This document shows positions 23,091-34,400 of a DNA stretch of 64,000 nucleotides, one piece after another. Each line of letters starts with the position of its first letter. The stretch's first letter is position 1. A model generated the notes under the pieces. That model did not search any database. It was given only the letters and a program-made list of their open reading frames with translations, and was not told the DNA's origin. This stretch comes from Diadophis punctatus similis. Taxonomy: Eukaryota > Chordata > Lepidosauria > Squamata > Dipsadidae. The stretch is taken from positions 45,443,278 through 45,507,277 of the forward strand of contig JALIGW010000002.1 in assembly GCA_023053685.1 (NCBI GenBank), in the 5' to 3' direction. A program made the position numbers and the translations under genes.

Positions 23091-23905
23091 TGTTACGAGG
23101 GGGTGAGGTTTGTACCAACGAACCGTGAACCTGTTCACATGCAAACGCGCTAGGGCTGAAATAAAACCGACAGAGGAGTCTTGTAAAAATATATTTTACT
23201 AAAAACATTTTAAAAAGACTTATGTCTTTAAAAACACATCAATTGACAAACACTTTGTCTGGAATAGCTGAAGCCAGGCCGTCTCCCTAAATTCCTCTCC
23301 TGCAATTTTGAACCAGTCCTCTTAACCCTTTCCAAAGGGAAAGGAAAACTAACACAATACTAAGTAGGTTCAGAATTGGTACATCATTGAGGCAGTAGAA
23401 AGCGGCAACGTAGGCTTCTTAGCAATGGTGAGTAAGAGAGTTCTAAATCAGTCACCTGCAGAGATGATCTGACTAGCATCCTGGCGGGGCAGTTCTTCAA
23501 CTCTTCCTCTTGGCGTAGCTCCAGCAGCAGCAGCAACAGCAGATGCTAGCTTGCAGGGACAAACCAGCTTGCATACTCAATTCAGCAGAGGCAAGCTTTC
23601 TTCTCTCTTCTCTCTCTCTGGCTCTGAGCTTCAGCTCTTAGCTCAGGCCTTGTTTCAGCTCATGGTCTCGTCGTAGGAAGGCAGCAGCAACGAGCAACAA
23701 CAGCAAGAATGTCAGCAACAGCAGGACCAGACCCGACCAGACCTGATAGCAGGCAGCAGGCTCCCACTTATATAGTAAAGTCAATAGGCAATTAACTAGG
23801 GCGGGGAAGGCTTATAGTTAATTGCAAGGCAGAGTTTGGCCTGTTTGAATCTATGTGGTTTGTAGCTAATCTGATAGCCACAGCAGCCCTGACAATACCT
23901 TGACA
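23091..23905 (-). mobile_element. solo LTR (815 bp), class undetermined
   Basis: The element begins 'tgttacgagg' and ends 'accttgaca' (TG...CA), with a perfect 5-bp TSD 'cgact' at 23086-23090 and 23906-23910. On the minus strand a TATA box ('actatataagtg', about 23766-23776) lies some 135 bp from the start, which sets the orientation. CAG/GCA-rich sequence fills the interior. There is no internal coding region: it is the remnant of LTR-LTR recombination. Confidence 0.85.
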
Positions 23906-24180
23906 CGACTTCAGCAAGAGTGATCAATGCCTGGAATGCACTACCTGACTCTGTGGTTTCTTCCCCAAACCCCAGAAACTTTAACCTTAGACTGTCTACA
24001 GTCAACCTCTCCCCGTTTCTAAGAGGTCTCTAAGGGGCGTGCATAAGCGCACCACTGTGCCTACCGTCCCTGTCCTACTGTCCTATTGTCCTCTTTTATT
24101 GTTACTTTTTACTTATGTTTATACAAACTACTACTATCCTATACATGTTTGACAAATAAATAAATAAATAAATAAATAAA

Positions 24181-24229
<49 letters not shown>

Positions 24230-24236
24230 ACTTGAG

Positions 24237-24748
24237 ATTGCCCACAAATGCTCCAGAGAGTTGTTCCTTGCAATGAGATCATCTTCAATACGCCTGGATT
24301 ATTATATCATATCCAGCAATAAGCTTTACAATTTAAAGGAAGTTTGATACATGCAACTGATCTAAAGTGCTAGCTGTAAGTAGCAGGCGTTGTTTTTAAT
24401 AGCAAGAACGTTTTTGCCAGTCAAGTGATTCTAGTGCAATCTTCTCTCAATACTGTTCACCTATAGTTACCAGTAACTGTAGTCTCATCTTAAACTCTTT
24501 TCATGTATATAGCGCTCTCTGATTTTTGCTGCTTCTCGAGGCATGCAAAATTGATAGCCAATTTTTTCAAGTCCTTTGCTCCTGTAAAACTGGTGGCACT
24601 TTAGTCTGGAAAAGTTTGAAATAAAAAAGTATGCAGCATCTGGGGACTTTTTAAAATATATAGACTGTGGCCACTTCATTTGTCACCATTGGGAATTTCA
24701 TGGCAGAAATGTGTTGTATAGAAAGTTTTTACTTGTTCATGCAATACA
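24237..24748. other. unassigned sequence
   Basis: Short spacer between the CR1 tail and the first Copia element; nothing recognised. Confidence 0.45.
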
Positions 24749-24753
24749 AGGAA

Positions 24754-25074
24754 TGTTGGGATAAGAATTACTCTTATCAGAGGCGAAATGAATCTTTTCC
24801 TGGAACTCTGACATTACCAAAATAAACCGCATTATAATTCTAATGTATAAGATATTTATTTCTTAACAAAAATAGTTAATCACATTCTGGCTATATAAAA
24901 GAGGTGTTGCTTCGTCAGAAGCAGAGAACAAAAGGGGAGAATCAAAAGAAAGGAATGTACACATGCGTACTAGGAACATATTAATCACGTGCTCAGGAAT
25001 AAACCATTATTTTTGATAGGGATGCATCTCCCTGCATATACATGTAACAGGCAACATAAAATCACTGTCTGACA
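24754..25074 (-). repeat. Copia A 3' LTR
   Basis: 321 bp, TG...CA, with a TATA-like 'ctatataaaagag' on the plus strand. It matches 28711-29031 except for one A/G difference near 25015. Confidence 0.96.
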
Positions 25075-25084
25075 CCCCTTCTTT
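25075..25084 (-). other. Copia A polypurine tract
   Basis: On the minus strand 'aaagaagggg' immediately precedes the 3' LTR, the position where plus-strand DNA synthesis is primed. Confidence 0.8.
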
Positions 25085-25108
25085 GTCTGTTGGATGGATA
25101 TGCTTATA

Positions 25109-27700
25109 TCAATCTACACACATTAGATATGTCAAAGATTCATGTCTTGCTGCTGGTAACGGCTTGTTCAGGATGTCAGCTATCTGATATTCTGTTGGCA
25201 CATATTCTAACTTAATGAAACCTTGTCTTACTAAATCTCTAACATTTTTATAACGAATGTCAATGTGTCTGGACCTGGAACCTGTGAAACGTGTTTCTGA
25301 AATGTAAACAACTGATTGATTATCCTCCATCATGGTGATTGGCTTCTTCAGTTTGGTCCAGATATCTGTAACTAAAGAATAAAACCACGTTAACTGATTA
25401 CTAGCATCAGAAATACACGCATATTCCGCCTCCATGGAAGAACAGGAAACAAAACTCTGTTTTCTCACGTTCTAATGAATGGGACATCCATTCAGGTACA
25501 TTATGAAACCTGATGTGCTTTTTCTTGATTCCTTATCGCTTGCCCAGTCAGCATCTGCATAACAATACAAGTCAGCAAAATCAGAATGTGTAGGTTCTAG
25601 CTTTAATTTCATGTGTTGAGTGTATTTTAGGTATCTCAGTAGCTTCTTAATACATGACCAGTGGAATTCTGTGGCTTTGCCTACATGTCGTGACAACAAA
25701 TTGACACTAAGTGCTTCGCCCCAAAATGAATGTTTCAGATTAGCATCTTCTAGGAGGCAGCGCATCATGGTTTGGAGAACCCCTTGCCGTCGTTCTACTA
25801 CTCCGTTTTGAGCTGGAGTTGCAGGGGCGGATGTTTGGTGAATGATACCGTTTCGTCGCATCCAATCCTGAAAACGTTGTGACATGAACTCGGAACCACG
25901 ATCACTCTGGATTCTGCGGATCTTCACGCCATGCTGATTGAAAGCGTGTATTGCGAAATCTTTAAAGATCTGAAACGTTTCAGATTTCTCTCTCATAGGA
26001 AAGACATAACCATATCTAGAATGATTATCAACAATAGTTAAGAAATACTTTTTACCGCCAATAATTGGGCCATAAGGACCCACAATATCAGTATGAACCA
26101 AATCAAAAATGCGTGTTGACTTACGTATAGCATGTCTTGGAATGGCTGCTGCCTTTGATTTTGCCTTTTTGCAAACAGCACAATCCAAATGTACCTTACA
26201 TCCTTTGAAATTCAAACCTTGGGCAAACAATGGCATCCGCTTAAGGACGTCAAAACTGGCATGCCCCATTCTCCTGTGCCATTTATGTATACAGTTGTAA
26301 TGTAAGGGTCTGCCTGTAAGAGAATTAACAAGGTTAACATTTGAATTAGGAACCTTAGGTTTGCTTTTAGGAGTCAGTGAGGCAATCACAGGATCTCTCT
26401 CTTGGACAGCTCTCTCTGGGCCTGCATTGCCATTAATGGAAGGTATTATACTTGCTTGTTTTTGAGGCTCAGGTTTTGGCCTTAAGTAGAAGACTCCAGC
26501 AATCACAATTGTGTCTGCAACAATCATACTATTCTTAACAATGTAGCTTGCATTCTTAAAATGATGAATCTGAAAATCTAAAATATTGATTAAATGGGTA
26601 TAACTAAGCAAATTAAAAGCTGCAGCAGGAACATAATAAACATCTGGAACCAGTGTATCTAACTCTTCAATGTAAACAGTCCCTTTTCCTTCGACTTTGC
26701 AAGGACGTTCAGTGAATGTATAAAGTTCACGAAGTTCTGGTTCTGGTGCATGCATTTCTTTGAAAAGGTGCTTTTGGTAAGTAATGCTAATTGAGGCACC
26801 TGAGTCCAAAGTCCATAATAAATGTCTATCATATTGCTGACAGGGTTGGACAGCTTGTGTGATGGCAAGAGTGGCATATGGGCCAAATGGGTCGCGCCTT
26901 GGACCTGGGCGACGTTGGCTGCCACCTCTGCTTCTGCTGCCTCTGGAGACTGTTCCTCTGGGCTGGGATGCACTTCTCCTGTACGTTGTGCTTCTGGGTT
27001 GGTACTGATCCCTGAAATCTGTTCCTCTGGGCTGGACAGGAAATTGAGTGCGTTGCAATTTACAATCTCTGCTTGTGTGACCTACACGATCACAATATTG
27101 GCAACGTAGCAATCTTGGAGTGTATCTCCTCTTTGGGGGTCTTCTATTTGGAAGATGTGTTGCAGCTAGGGGACGCTGCAAGTGTGAGGCTTGAGGAATT
27201 GCTTGTGGACCCACTTGGGGTTGAAGAGGCGGCGGCAAAGTAGCCTGCACTGGAGCAGGTGGTGGTGCCTGGGCTGGCTGTTGTACAGCTAGTGCACCAG
27301 CTAGAGCTGGTTGCAAAATTGGGGCTGCGGGAGGTGCCTGGACTGGCTGTTGCTGAGGGGCAGCAATAGGTAGTAGGGCTGGAGCAGGCAAAAATTGGGC
27401 TGCCACAGCTGGTGGTGGCCCTGGAGCAGGCAAAAATTGGGCTGCCACAGCTGGTGGTGGCCCTGGAGCAGGCAAAAATTGGGCTGCCACAGCTGGTGGT
27501 GGCCCTGGAGCAGGCAAAAATTGGGCTGCCACAGCTGGTGGTGGCCCTGGAGCAGGCACAGGTTGGGCCCCTGGTGCTGGAGTAGGAGCTGGCTGCATAG
27601 GAGCAGGTAGTGGAGAAATTGGCACTAACTGGGCCACAGTTGGGGTAGACGTAGGAGCTTGCATTGGAATAAACGATTGTCCCATTTGGGGTTGCTGTTA
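25109..27700 (-). pseudogene. Copia A gag/pol: zinc knuckle, protease, integrase, RNase H; RT deleted
   Basis: A 737-codon frame (27685-25472) starts in a Pro/Ala-rich region, with four to five copies of a 14-residue repeat (residues 43-100). It continues with a CCHC zinc knuckle (C195, C198, H203, C208), protease DSGA (D294), an HHCC pre-integrase domain (about 465-505) and the integrase triad D533, D595, E631 (35 residues between the last two). At about residue 665 it passes directly and in frame into RNase H sequence (ADADWASDKE), so the whole reverse transcriptase is absent. An in-frame TAG at 25472-25474 interrupts RNase H, which continues to 25109. Another in-frame stop lies at 27698-27700, upstream of the first Met. 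The element cannot copy itself. Confidence 0.93.
27380..27565 (-). repeat. 42-bp tandem repeat in Copia A
   Basis: Four near-perfect copies of a 42-bp unit plus a partial one encode PAPGPPPAVAAQFL repeats in the linker before the zinc knuckle. The copies are almost identical, so the expansion is recent. Confidence 0.93.
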
Positions 27701-27807
27701 TGTAGTTGGAACAGCAGGGGCTGTAGCAATTCCTGCCTGCGAAGCAGCTTGAGCCTGCAGCATAATTTGTGCAGCCATAGGAATGGGTGGTGCACTTTGT
27801 GCCTGTA

Positions 27808-28506
27808 TTATTTGGCAGGCTGAAAAGATTGTTGAACTAAAGGTGTAGGTGGAGCAATCTGCGATCCAAAACTTTCAGGTGGCATAGGTGACAAAGGTTG
27901 TCTTGTGCCTGACATCAGAAGATCTAATCGTTTTAGTAAGATTTCAAACATGGTTTCTGTTATATTATTTTGTCCACCAGATGGCACTGTAACATTACTT
28001 TTGGGAAAGTCTCTTTGTTCATAAAATCTTTGATCAGAGCCAGCCCCTATTGACGTATAGTCATATGTCCTTTCCGGCTTATGAAAGGTAACACCCATTT
28101 TGGGGTGGGACTTTAATGTTTGAGAGACCGGAAGAGAAGGCCCAGGAAAGGCTTCTGGAATGTGGGAAGGCTGGCAGACATCTTGTTTTTCATAAGGGCA
28201 TTGGCTTTCTAGTAACTGTCTCCTTAAGTATTTAATTTCTCTGTCTTTACTAGCAAGAAGGTCTTTAAAATGTGAATCAATATATTTTTCGGTGGCTGAT
28301 ACAGTAGTTGAGGTAACTCCCTCAGAAAAACTTTCAAGCAATTGAGGTGGAATTGGCTCATAATGAGTAATCTTTGGAACGGCCCCCATTTGAGTTGAAC
28401 TGGTCCCCGGGAGAAAATATGTGTTTTTGACTTTGACTGATCTTTCAAAATCTTTTTCTTGTTGGAAGGCCTCTTCTGCTGTAATTGAATGTGTGGGAGA
28501 CGGCAT
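27808..28506 (-). CDS. Copia A gag N-terminal region
   Basis: A 232-codon frame starts with ATG 184 nt downstream of the primer binding site, as expected for gag. It contains a charged helical stretch (about residues 75-100) and Pro/Gln-rich parts, but no recognisable motif of its own. It ends at a TAA within 'cagcctgccaaataa', and the gag-pol frame continues in another phase, so a frameshift is needed to reach the zinc-knuckle and protease region. Whether this is programmed or a mutation cannot be told from one copy. Confidence 0.75.
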   Translation of the reverse strand: MPSPTHSITAEEAFQQEKDFERSVKVKNTYFLPGTSSTQMGAVPKITHYEPIPPQLLESFSEGVTSTTVSATEKYIDSHFKDLLASKDREIKYLRRQLLESQCPYEKQDVCQPSHIPEAFPGPSLPVSQTLKSHPKMGVTFHKPERTYDYTSIGAGSDQRFYEQRDFPKSNVTVPSGGQNNITETMFEILLKRLDLLMSGTRQPLSPMPPESFGSQIAPPTPLVQQSFQPAK

Positions 28507-28690
28507 CGGAGAGGTTTGCAGAGATGCGATGTCGATCTCTCTCGGTGCATTTAATAGAAGCGAAGAGATCTTTTTGTTTCTTCACCCGGCTGGCCGAGGA
28601 GGGGTAAAAATTCTTTCTCCGGAGAAGACATTCTTATCTTTCTCTTACTAGGTTAAACGCAATAAATCTGTCAGGATTAATTAAGGTCCA

Positions 28691-28710
28691 GAAACCATCC
28701 TCTGCTACCA
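28691..28710 (-). promoter_or_regulatory. Copia A primer binding site, tRNA-iMet 3' end
   Basis: The 20 bases directly next to the 5' LTR (minus-strand 'tggtagcagaggatgg' and on) are complementary to the CCA-ending 3' terminus of vertebrate initiator tRNA-Met, as I recall its sequence. This is the ordinary full-length tRNA priming mode. Confidence 0.9.
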
Positions 28711-29031
28711 TGTTGGGATAAGAATTACTCTTATCAGAGGCGAAATGAATCTTTTCCTGGAACTCTGACATTACCAAAATAAACCGCATTATAATTCTAA
28801 TGTATAAGATATTTATTTCTTAACAAAAATAGTTAATCACATTCTGGCTATATAAAAGAGGTGTTGCTTCGTCAGAAGCAGAGAACAAAAGGGGAGAATC
28901 AAAAGAAAGGAATGTACACATGCGTACTAGGAACATATTAATCACGTGCTCAGGAATAAACCATTATTTTTGGTAGGGATGCATCTCCCTGCATATACAT
29001 GTAACAGGCAACATAAAATCACTGTCTGACA
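28711..29031 (-). repeat. Copia A 5' LTR
   Basis: 321 bp, TG...CA, one difference from the 3' LTR; followed on the right by the TSD 'aggaa'. Confidence 0.96.
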
Positions 29032-29923
29032 AGGAAGTACATTTCTTGTGTCTTTACCACACTCTTCTTCAATCTACTTTAGCTTTTATTTTAGGAATTT
29101 ATTTCAGGAATACAATGGATATAAAAAGTCTACACCCTAACCTTAACCCGTTAAAATGCCAGGTTTTTGAGATGTAAAAAAACAGACCACTTCAGAATTT
29201 TTTCTACTGTTGGAAGAAAATATCCATCTGGTTCAGTTCCAAGCTGGGAGAAAGATACTGGAAACATGGAGGCTGATTGGAAAGATGGTTTATTGATGAT
29301 GCAGAATCTCCAACCACATGTGATTCTGGGCAGCTGACAAAATGGAGTTAAGAGTGGGTGGGTTTTATACCTTCTTTGGGCTTTATATTTGAGCTTCCTG
29401 TTCCTGTGCAAGAACATGTCCTTTAATATTCTACTGGCTTTTGTGAGATTCCTATGGGGTCATGTAGGAGTTATTAGGGGTCATAGCTGGCTCTATAGGC
29501 AAAAGAGGAAATGCAAATCCTAGGTGTTTGTCTGAGCTAATCTGGTCAACCTCTGGCTTATTGTTTATCTGAGCTCCCAGGTTTCTGTGACTTTGAAGTT
29601 TGGACTGCTCTGGGGATGGTGCAATGAAGGGGCTTGTGTTGGGCAATTCCTATTGTGGCTAATGGATTTTGTCCCGTGTTGGATCTTGGGTGAGGGGCTG
29701 CTTCTAATCCTACCATTCTGCCAAGGAATTTCTCTTGAAATATCCTGTTTTAAATGGATTTCTGCCTGCAGTATTTGCTTTGCTTATGAATAGAGCTATC
29801 TGGATACTTGTCTTCCTTTTTCAATAAGCTCTTTATCTCTTAAGTGCTGGCATCTGCTGTGGATTATTTAAAAAGACTTGGGGGCTGCTTTCTGTCTTTA
29901 AGAGCATGTAGCTCCATTTCTCC

Positions 29924-30104
29924 TTGAGGTCTGTATCCTCTTATGCTGTTTGCATAGGTTGATCCTCTGTCGCGACAATGCTAAATAGGAAGACTCACAA
30001 TATTCTCAGTTAACAGTTTGTCACACTTCTACTTCCCCCCTAACCTTTATCACTACAGGTTTTTCTACATGACCCAGTTTCATTATGGTAACTGATGGAT
30101 GGAA
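29924..30104. repeat. 180-bp interspersed unit
   Basis: The segment from 'aggtctgtatcctcttatgc' to 'tgatggatggaatttctct' recurs at 36798-36983 with a few differences. Here it sits between the two halves of the 195-bp duplication. Confidence 0.85.
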
Positions 30105-30336
30105 TTTCTCTCAAAATATCCTGTCTTAAATGGATTTCTGCCTGCAGTATTTGCTTTGCTTATGAATAGAGCTATCTGGATACTTGTCTTCCTTCAATAA
30201 GCTCTTTATCTCTTAGGTGCTGGCATCTGCTGTGGATTATTTAAAAAGACTTGGGGGCTGCTTTCTGTCTTTAAGACCATGTAGCTCCATTTCTCCTTTA
30301 GGGAAATATATTATTCTGCCTTTTTACAGAATATTT

Positions 30337-30813
30337 ACAGACCCCTCGCATCCTGGACATAAATTATTTCAACTCCTACCCTCAAAACGACGCTATAGAG
30401 CACTGCATACCAAGACAACTAGACACAAGAACAGTTTTTTCCTGAACGCCATCACTCTGCTACAAAAATAATTCCCTCACCTCTGTCAAACTATTCACTA
30501 AGGCTGCATTACTATTACTATTCGTCTTTTCATCGTTCCTATCACCCATCTCCTCCCACTTATGACTGTATGACTGTAACTTGTTGCTTGTATCCTTACA
30601 ATTTATATTAATATTGATTGTTTCCTGATTGCTTATTTGTACCCTATGACAATCATTAAGTGCTGTACCTCATGATTCTTGACAAATATATCTTTTCTTT
30701 TATGTACACTGAGAGCATATGCACCAAAGACAAATTCCTTGTGTGTCCAATCACACTTGGCCAATAAAGAATTCTATTCTATTCTATTCTATTCTATTCT
30801 ATTCTATTCTATT
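30337..30813 (+). mobile_element. CR1 LINE 3' end with (ATTCT)n tail
   Basis: It encodes the extreme C-terminus of CR1 ORF2 (HKLFQLLPSKRRYRAL and KNSFFLNAITLLQK, stop at about 30469). A 3' UTR of about 300 bp with 'ccaataaag' and an (ATTCT)n array (30771-30813) follow. It is inserted in the solo LTR 29208-30861. The same 3' UTR occurs at 49721-50103. Confidence 0.9.
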
Positions 30814-31054
30814 AATATTTTCCAAAATATTTCATTCTTCTAGGAGGGGGGGCTTCCCACACTACCTTTTTCTACCTTTAATATAACATTCAGTATAAGC
30901 TGGATGATTTAATTGAAAAACCAACTGAGATGTTTTAGAGGGATTGACCCTTTATTGGGGTCAGAAAACATAGTGAACATTTCTATTTATATGACTGTCA
31001 GCTTTTCATATTCAATTCATGGCAGCAAACACACACCTATACTCATTTCTCCTC

Positions 31055-31141
31055 TTGAGCTGAGAGAAAGTGGTTGGCCCAAAGTCACCCAGCTGTTTTT
31101 CAGGCCTAAGATGGGACTAGAACTCACAGTCTCTTGGTTTC
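31055..31141 (-). mobile_element. SINE-like fragment interrupted by Copia B, left part
   Basis: The 'ggcccaaagtcacccagctg' block and 'gggactagaactcacagtct' resemble a tRNA-derived squamate SINE in minus orientation (the inverted B box is in 'tagaactcac'). The sequence continues across Copia B at 35765-35800 ('ccttagccactgcaccaaa'), so Copia B landed inside it. Confidence 0.6.
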
Positions 31142-31407
31142 TGTCAGAGTTACGCAATAAATCAGAAGCTTCAAAAGATAACTGCATTTTGCTGATTCAA
31201 ATAACTTCTTTATAAGTAGAATAAAACATTAACAATACCACACTTTGTTTCAGATCACATGTTGAGATGTTTTCACAGCAAGCTTTAATGGTGGACAGAC
31301 TAAACCACACCCTTCTTCTTGCTAAGTTTCTGGACATGCTCAATTAACACTTCAGCCCAATTGGCTGACTCAATCACATGGCTCTCCCAGTCATGAATAT
31401 TCCAACA
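31142..31407 (-). repeat. Copia B 3' LTR
   Basis: 266 bp, TG...CA, no difference seen from 35499-35764. The last codons and the stop of gag-pol (31391-31393) extend 17 nt into it. Confidence 0.96.
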
Positions 31408-34400
31408 CTCCTCCCTTCATTACTGGGAGAGACATCAAACCTATTGGATTTAAACATTTCCTATAATGGACACCACCCAATGGTTTGGTCATCATGTCTG
31501 CTAAATTATCCTCTGAAGAACAATGATGTAAACGTATCAATTTTTCTTTTACAGCTTCCCTGACATTACAATACTTAATGTCCACATGTTTACTTCTGTT
31601 CTTCACTCTGTCACCTGTTGCCATTTTTATACAAGCAGCATTATCTTCATAAACAGTTACAGCTTCATTTACATTTACATTTAAATCTTGTAACAACTGT
31701 ACATACCAAACTACTTCAGAACATAACTCAGACAATGCAATAAACTCTGCTTCAGCAGTTGAAATAGCAACCGTTGTTTGTTTTCTGGACTTCCAACCAA
31801 TTAAAGCCCCTCCAAACATTATTACAATTCCAGAATTAGACTTTCTGGTTTTTACATCATTTGCATAATCACTATCAACATAACATTTCAATTTTAATTC
31901 TTCAGTGACCTGTATTTGAAGACCTAAATTCACAGTTCCCTTCAAATACCTAAGAATTCTTTTCACACCCATCCAATGCAACTTTGTAGGTGTAGCAGTA
32001 AAGCGACTTAGAATGCTCACTGCACAAGCTATGTCTGGTCTGGACCACTGTGACAGATATAACAAACTCCCTATTGCAGAATGATATATCTCCTGATCAC
32101 AGGCTTCACTTTTGTCCTCACCCAAACTATTGTAAAAATCTGTGCTCATAGGTGTAGGAGCAATATTACAATCTTTCATGTTATATTTCTCTAATAATTG
32201 TTCAATTTTTCTCCTTTGACTGAGAATATAACCCTTTTCAGTTTTTTGTATCTCTACACCGAGATAATTCTTTATTTCTCCCAAATTCTTTAATTCAAAT
32301 TTCTTTTCTAACTTATTAGCAAATTCTTTAACTTGTGATGCATCCTTTGCAATGAAACAAAGATCATCCACAAATGCTAATAGTAGACAATTCCCACCTT
32401 GTAACTTTCCAGTGTATATGCAACCATCAGCTTTGCAACTCTTGAACCCAAGACCTTTCAATGCAGTATCTAGACAGATATTCCAATTTCTGGCTGACTG
32501 CTTCAGCCCATAAATAGCCTTGTTCAATTTATACACCATGTTAGGCTTTTTATTTTCATACCCTGGCGCTTGAACCATATAAATTTCTTCCTCTAATTCA
32601 GCATTGAGGAATGCAGTGGTTATATCAAAATGCCAAATTCTATGCCTATATGCTGATGCTAATGCCAGTGCTAGTCTTATGCTCTCAGCTTTTACAGTTG
32701 GCGCGAACACCTCATCATAGTGCACATTCTTTAATTGAGAAAAACCTTGTGCCACCAACCTTGCCTTATACTGTACTTCATTATTGGGTAAAACCTTTTT
32801 CTTGTATACCCACTTACATCCTACAGCTTTCGTACCCTGTGGCAAAGTCACAGATGTGAACACTTCATGATCGCCCATGGATTTCATCTCTTTATCCATG
32901 GCTTCCTTCCACTTTTCTTGTTCAACTTTTGGTAATGCCAATACTTCCTTATAGTTTCTTGGCTCATACCACACATTACACACTTTAACTTTACTGGCAG
33001 AATACCTGTCTGGCGGAACCGCTCTGTTACTTCGCTCTGACCTACGTGGCATTGCCTGTACTTGTGTTTCAAGCTTTTCTGGCTTCGTATCTTGTTCAGA
33101 CTCTCCTCCCTGAACATAGACACCTTCAGAAAATGATTCACCATCATTAAATGAGTTATTGTCACTAAGTGGATCACCGTCGCTAAGTGGATCACCGTCA
33201 CTAAGTGAGACATTTTCAGAATTTGCATCAATTCTGTTCCAATTTTGTTCTGCAAAACTAGCAGACCTTGAAATCACTATCCTTTTACTTCCATCGCTAA
33301 AGCGATACCCTTTTGAGCCTGGCTCATAGCCCACAAATCTGAGCTTTCTAGCCTTTTGTTGTCCCTTTCTTCTGATTGCCTTTGGAATATGTACCCATGC
33401 AGTACTTCCAAATATTTTTAAATGTGCTAGAGAAGGCTTTCTCCCATATAGCATTGCATATGGAGTATTATTGATGGATGAACTCCACAACCTATTTACT
33501 AAATAATTGGCAGTCAGTATGGCTTCACCCCAATATGACCTGCTCATACCAGAATCCTCCAGTAATGAGTCTTTCATTGTTTGCAAAACACCATTCCTCC
33601 TTTCAGCCACTCCGTTCTCCCCCGGTGTGTAAGGATTTGTACGTCTGTGTCTTATTCCCAATTGTCTCAACCATTGTTGAAAATTTGTTGACATAAATTC
33701 AGAACCTCTGTCAGTTTGCAACTGACATACCTGTTGTTTGTACCTTCTCTCTACAAAACTTAACCATTGCTTAAATTGCTGTAGCACCTCTGTTTTACTC
33801 TTAAGTAAGTAGCAAAACCCAAACCTGCTGTAGTCATCCACAATGACCAGCGCATACTTTGCTCCTCCCAAACTGGCTTGCATAGGCCCAATTAAATCAG
33901 CATGCACCAGTTCTAGAGCTTTTGTGGTTTGTCTTGTGCTAAACTTGCTCACTGGGAATGCTTTGGATTTCGATGCTTTGCATACTGCACAATCCAAATA
34001 TGCCTTACATCCCTTCAAATCTAATCCTTCTGCAAATTCTTTCATTTGTTGAACAACCTTAAAATTAGCATGACCAAGTCGTCTGTGCAGAAGATGAACA
34101 CACGAATTGTGTTCTGCTACATTTTTAAATATCTGGGAACAATGTGGCACCTTTTCTCCCTGCAATACATAAAGATTATCCTCTTTTATGCCCTGTGCAC
34201 AAACATTCCCATTTCTTTGGATGATACACTTCCCATTAACAAATGTGGTTTCATAACCTTGCTTGTCTAAACTAGACACACTTAACAAATTATGCTCCAT
34301 TTCAGGTACACATAACACATCAGTAAACCTGGAGTCCAAATATGGAATTTGCACATCGCCTCTTCCAATGATTTTAGCCTTTTGACCATTGGCTAAGGCC

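Larger units (their letters stand above)
22640..24236 (+). mobile_element. CR1 LINE, 5'-truncated, split by a solo LTR
   Basis: The 5' part (to 23090) encodes the C-terminal region of the CR1 RT. The 3' part (23906-24151) encodes the last residues (INAWNALPDSVV) and a short 3' UTR ending in an (AAAT)n tail (24152-24236). The solo LTR at 23091-23905 lies between them with a 5-bp TSD. The 5' limit is approximate. Confidence 0.85.
24754..29031 (-). mobile_element. Copia LTR retrotransposon A, RT-deleted
   Basis: A complete 4278-bp insertion with 321-bp LTRs at both ends, a perfect 5-bp TSD 'aggaa' (24749-24753, 29032-29036), a primer binding site at 28691-28710 and a polypurine tract at 25075-25084. 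It encodes gag, protease, integrase and RNase H on the minus strand, but the reverse transcriptase is deleted. Protease-integrase-(RT)-RNase H order and a DD35E integrase with a preceding HHCC domain identify Copia (Ty1/copia). The LTRs differ at one position seen by eye. Confidence 0.96.
29208..30861 (-). mobile_element. retrovirus-like solo LTR with internal duplication and a CR1 insertion
   Basis: The start 'tgttggaaga' and end 'cttcccaca' are TG...CA. The flanks are a perfect 4-bp TSD 'ctac' (29204-29207, 30862-30865). The block 'ctggttcagttccaagctgg' and the distal 'atttcattcttctagg' match the solo LTRs at 47221-47785 and 59607-60243. A 195-bp segment is present twice (29727-29922 and 30104-30300) around a 180-bp unit, and a CR1 lies near the right end. 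4-bp TSDs fit a class-I endogenous retrovirus. No coding sequence is present. Confidence 0.8.

Noticed and set aside
25472..25474. In-frame TAG in Copia A considered as a readthrough site
   Set aside because: It lies inside RNase H, not at the gag-pol border, and the element already lacks RT, so a disabling mutation is the simpler reading.
27380..27565. Regular repeats considered as a CRISPR array
   Set aside because: The units are contiguous coding repeats without spacers and the genome is a vertebrate one.
27395..27610. Trp/His-rich repeat frame on the plus strand
   Set aside because: Shadow of the 42-bp tandem repeat in the Copia A coding frame on the other strand.
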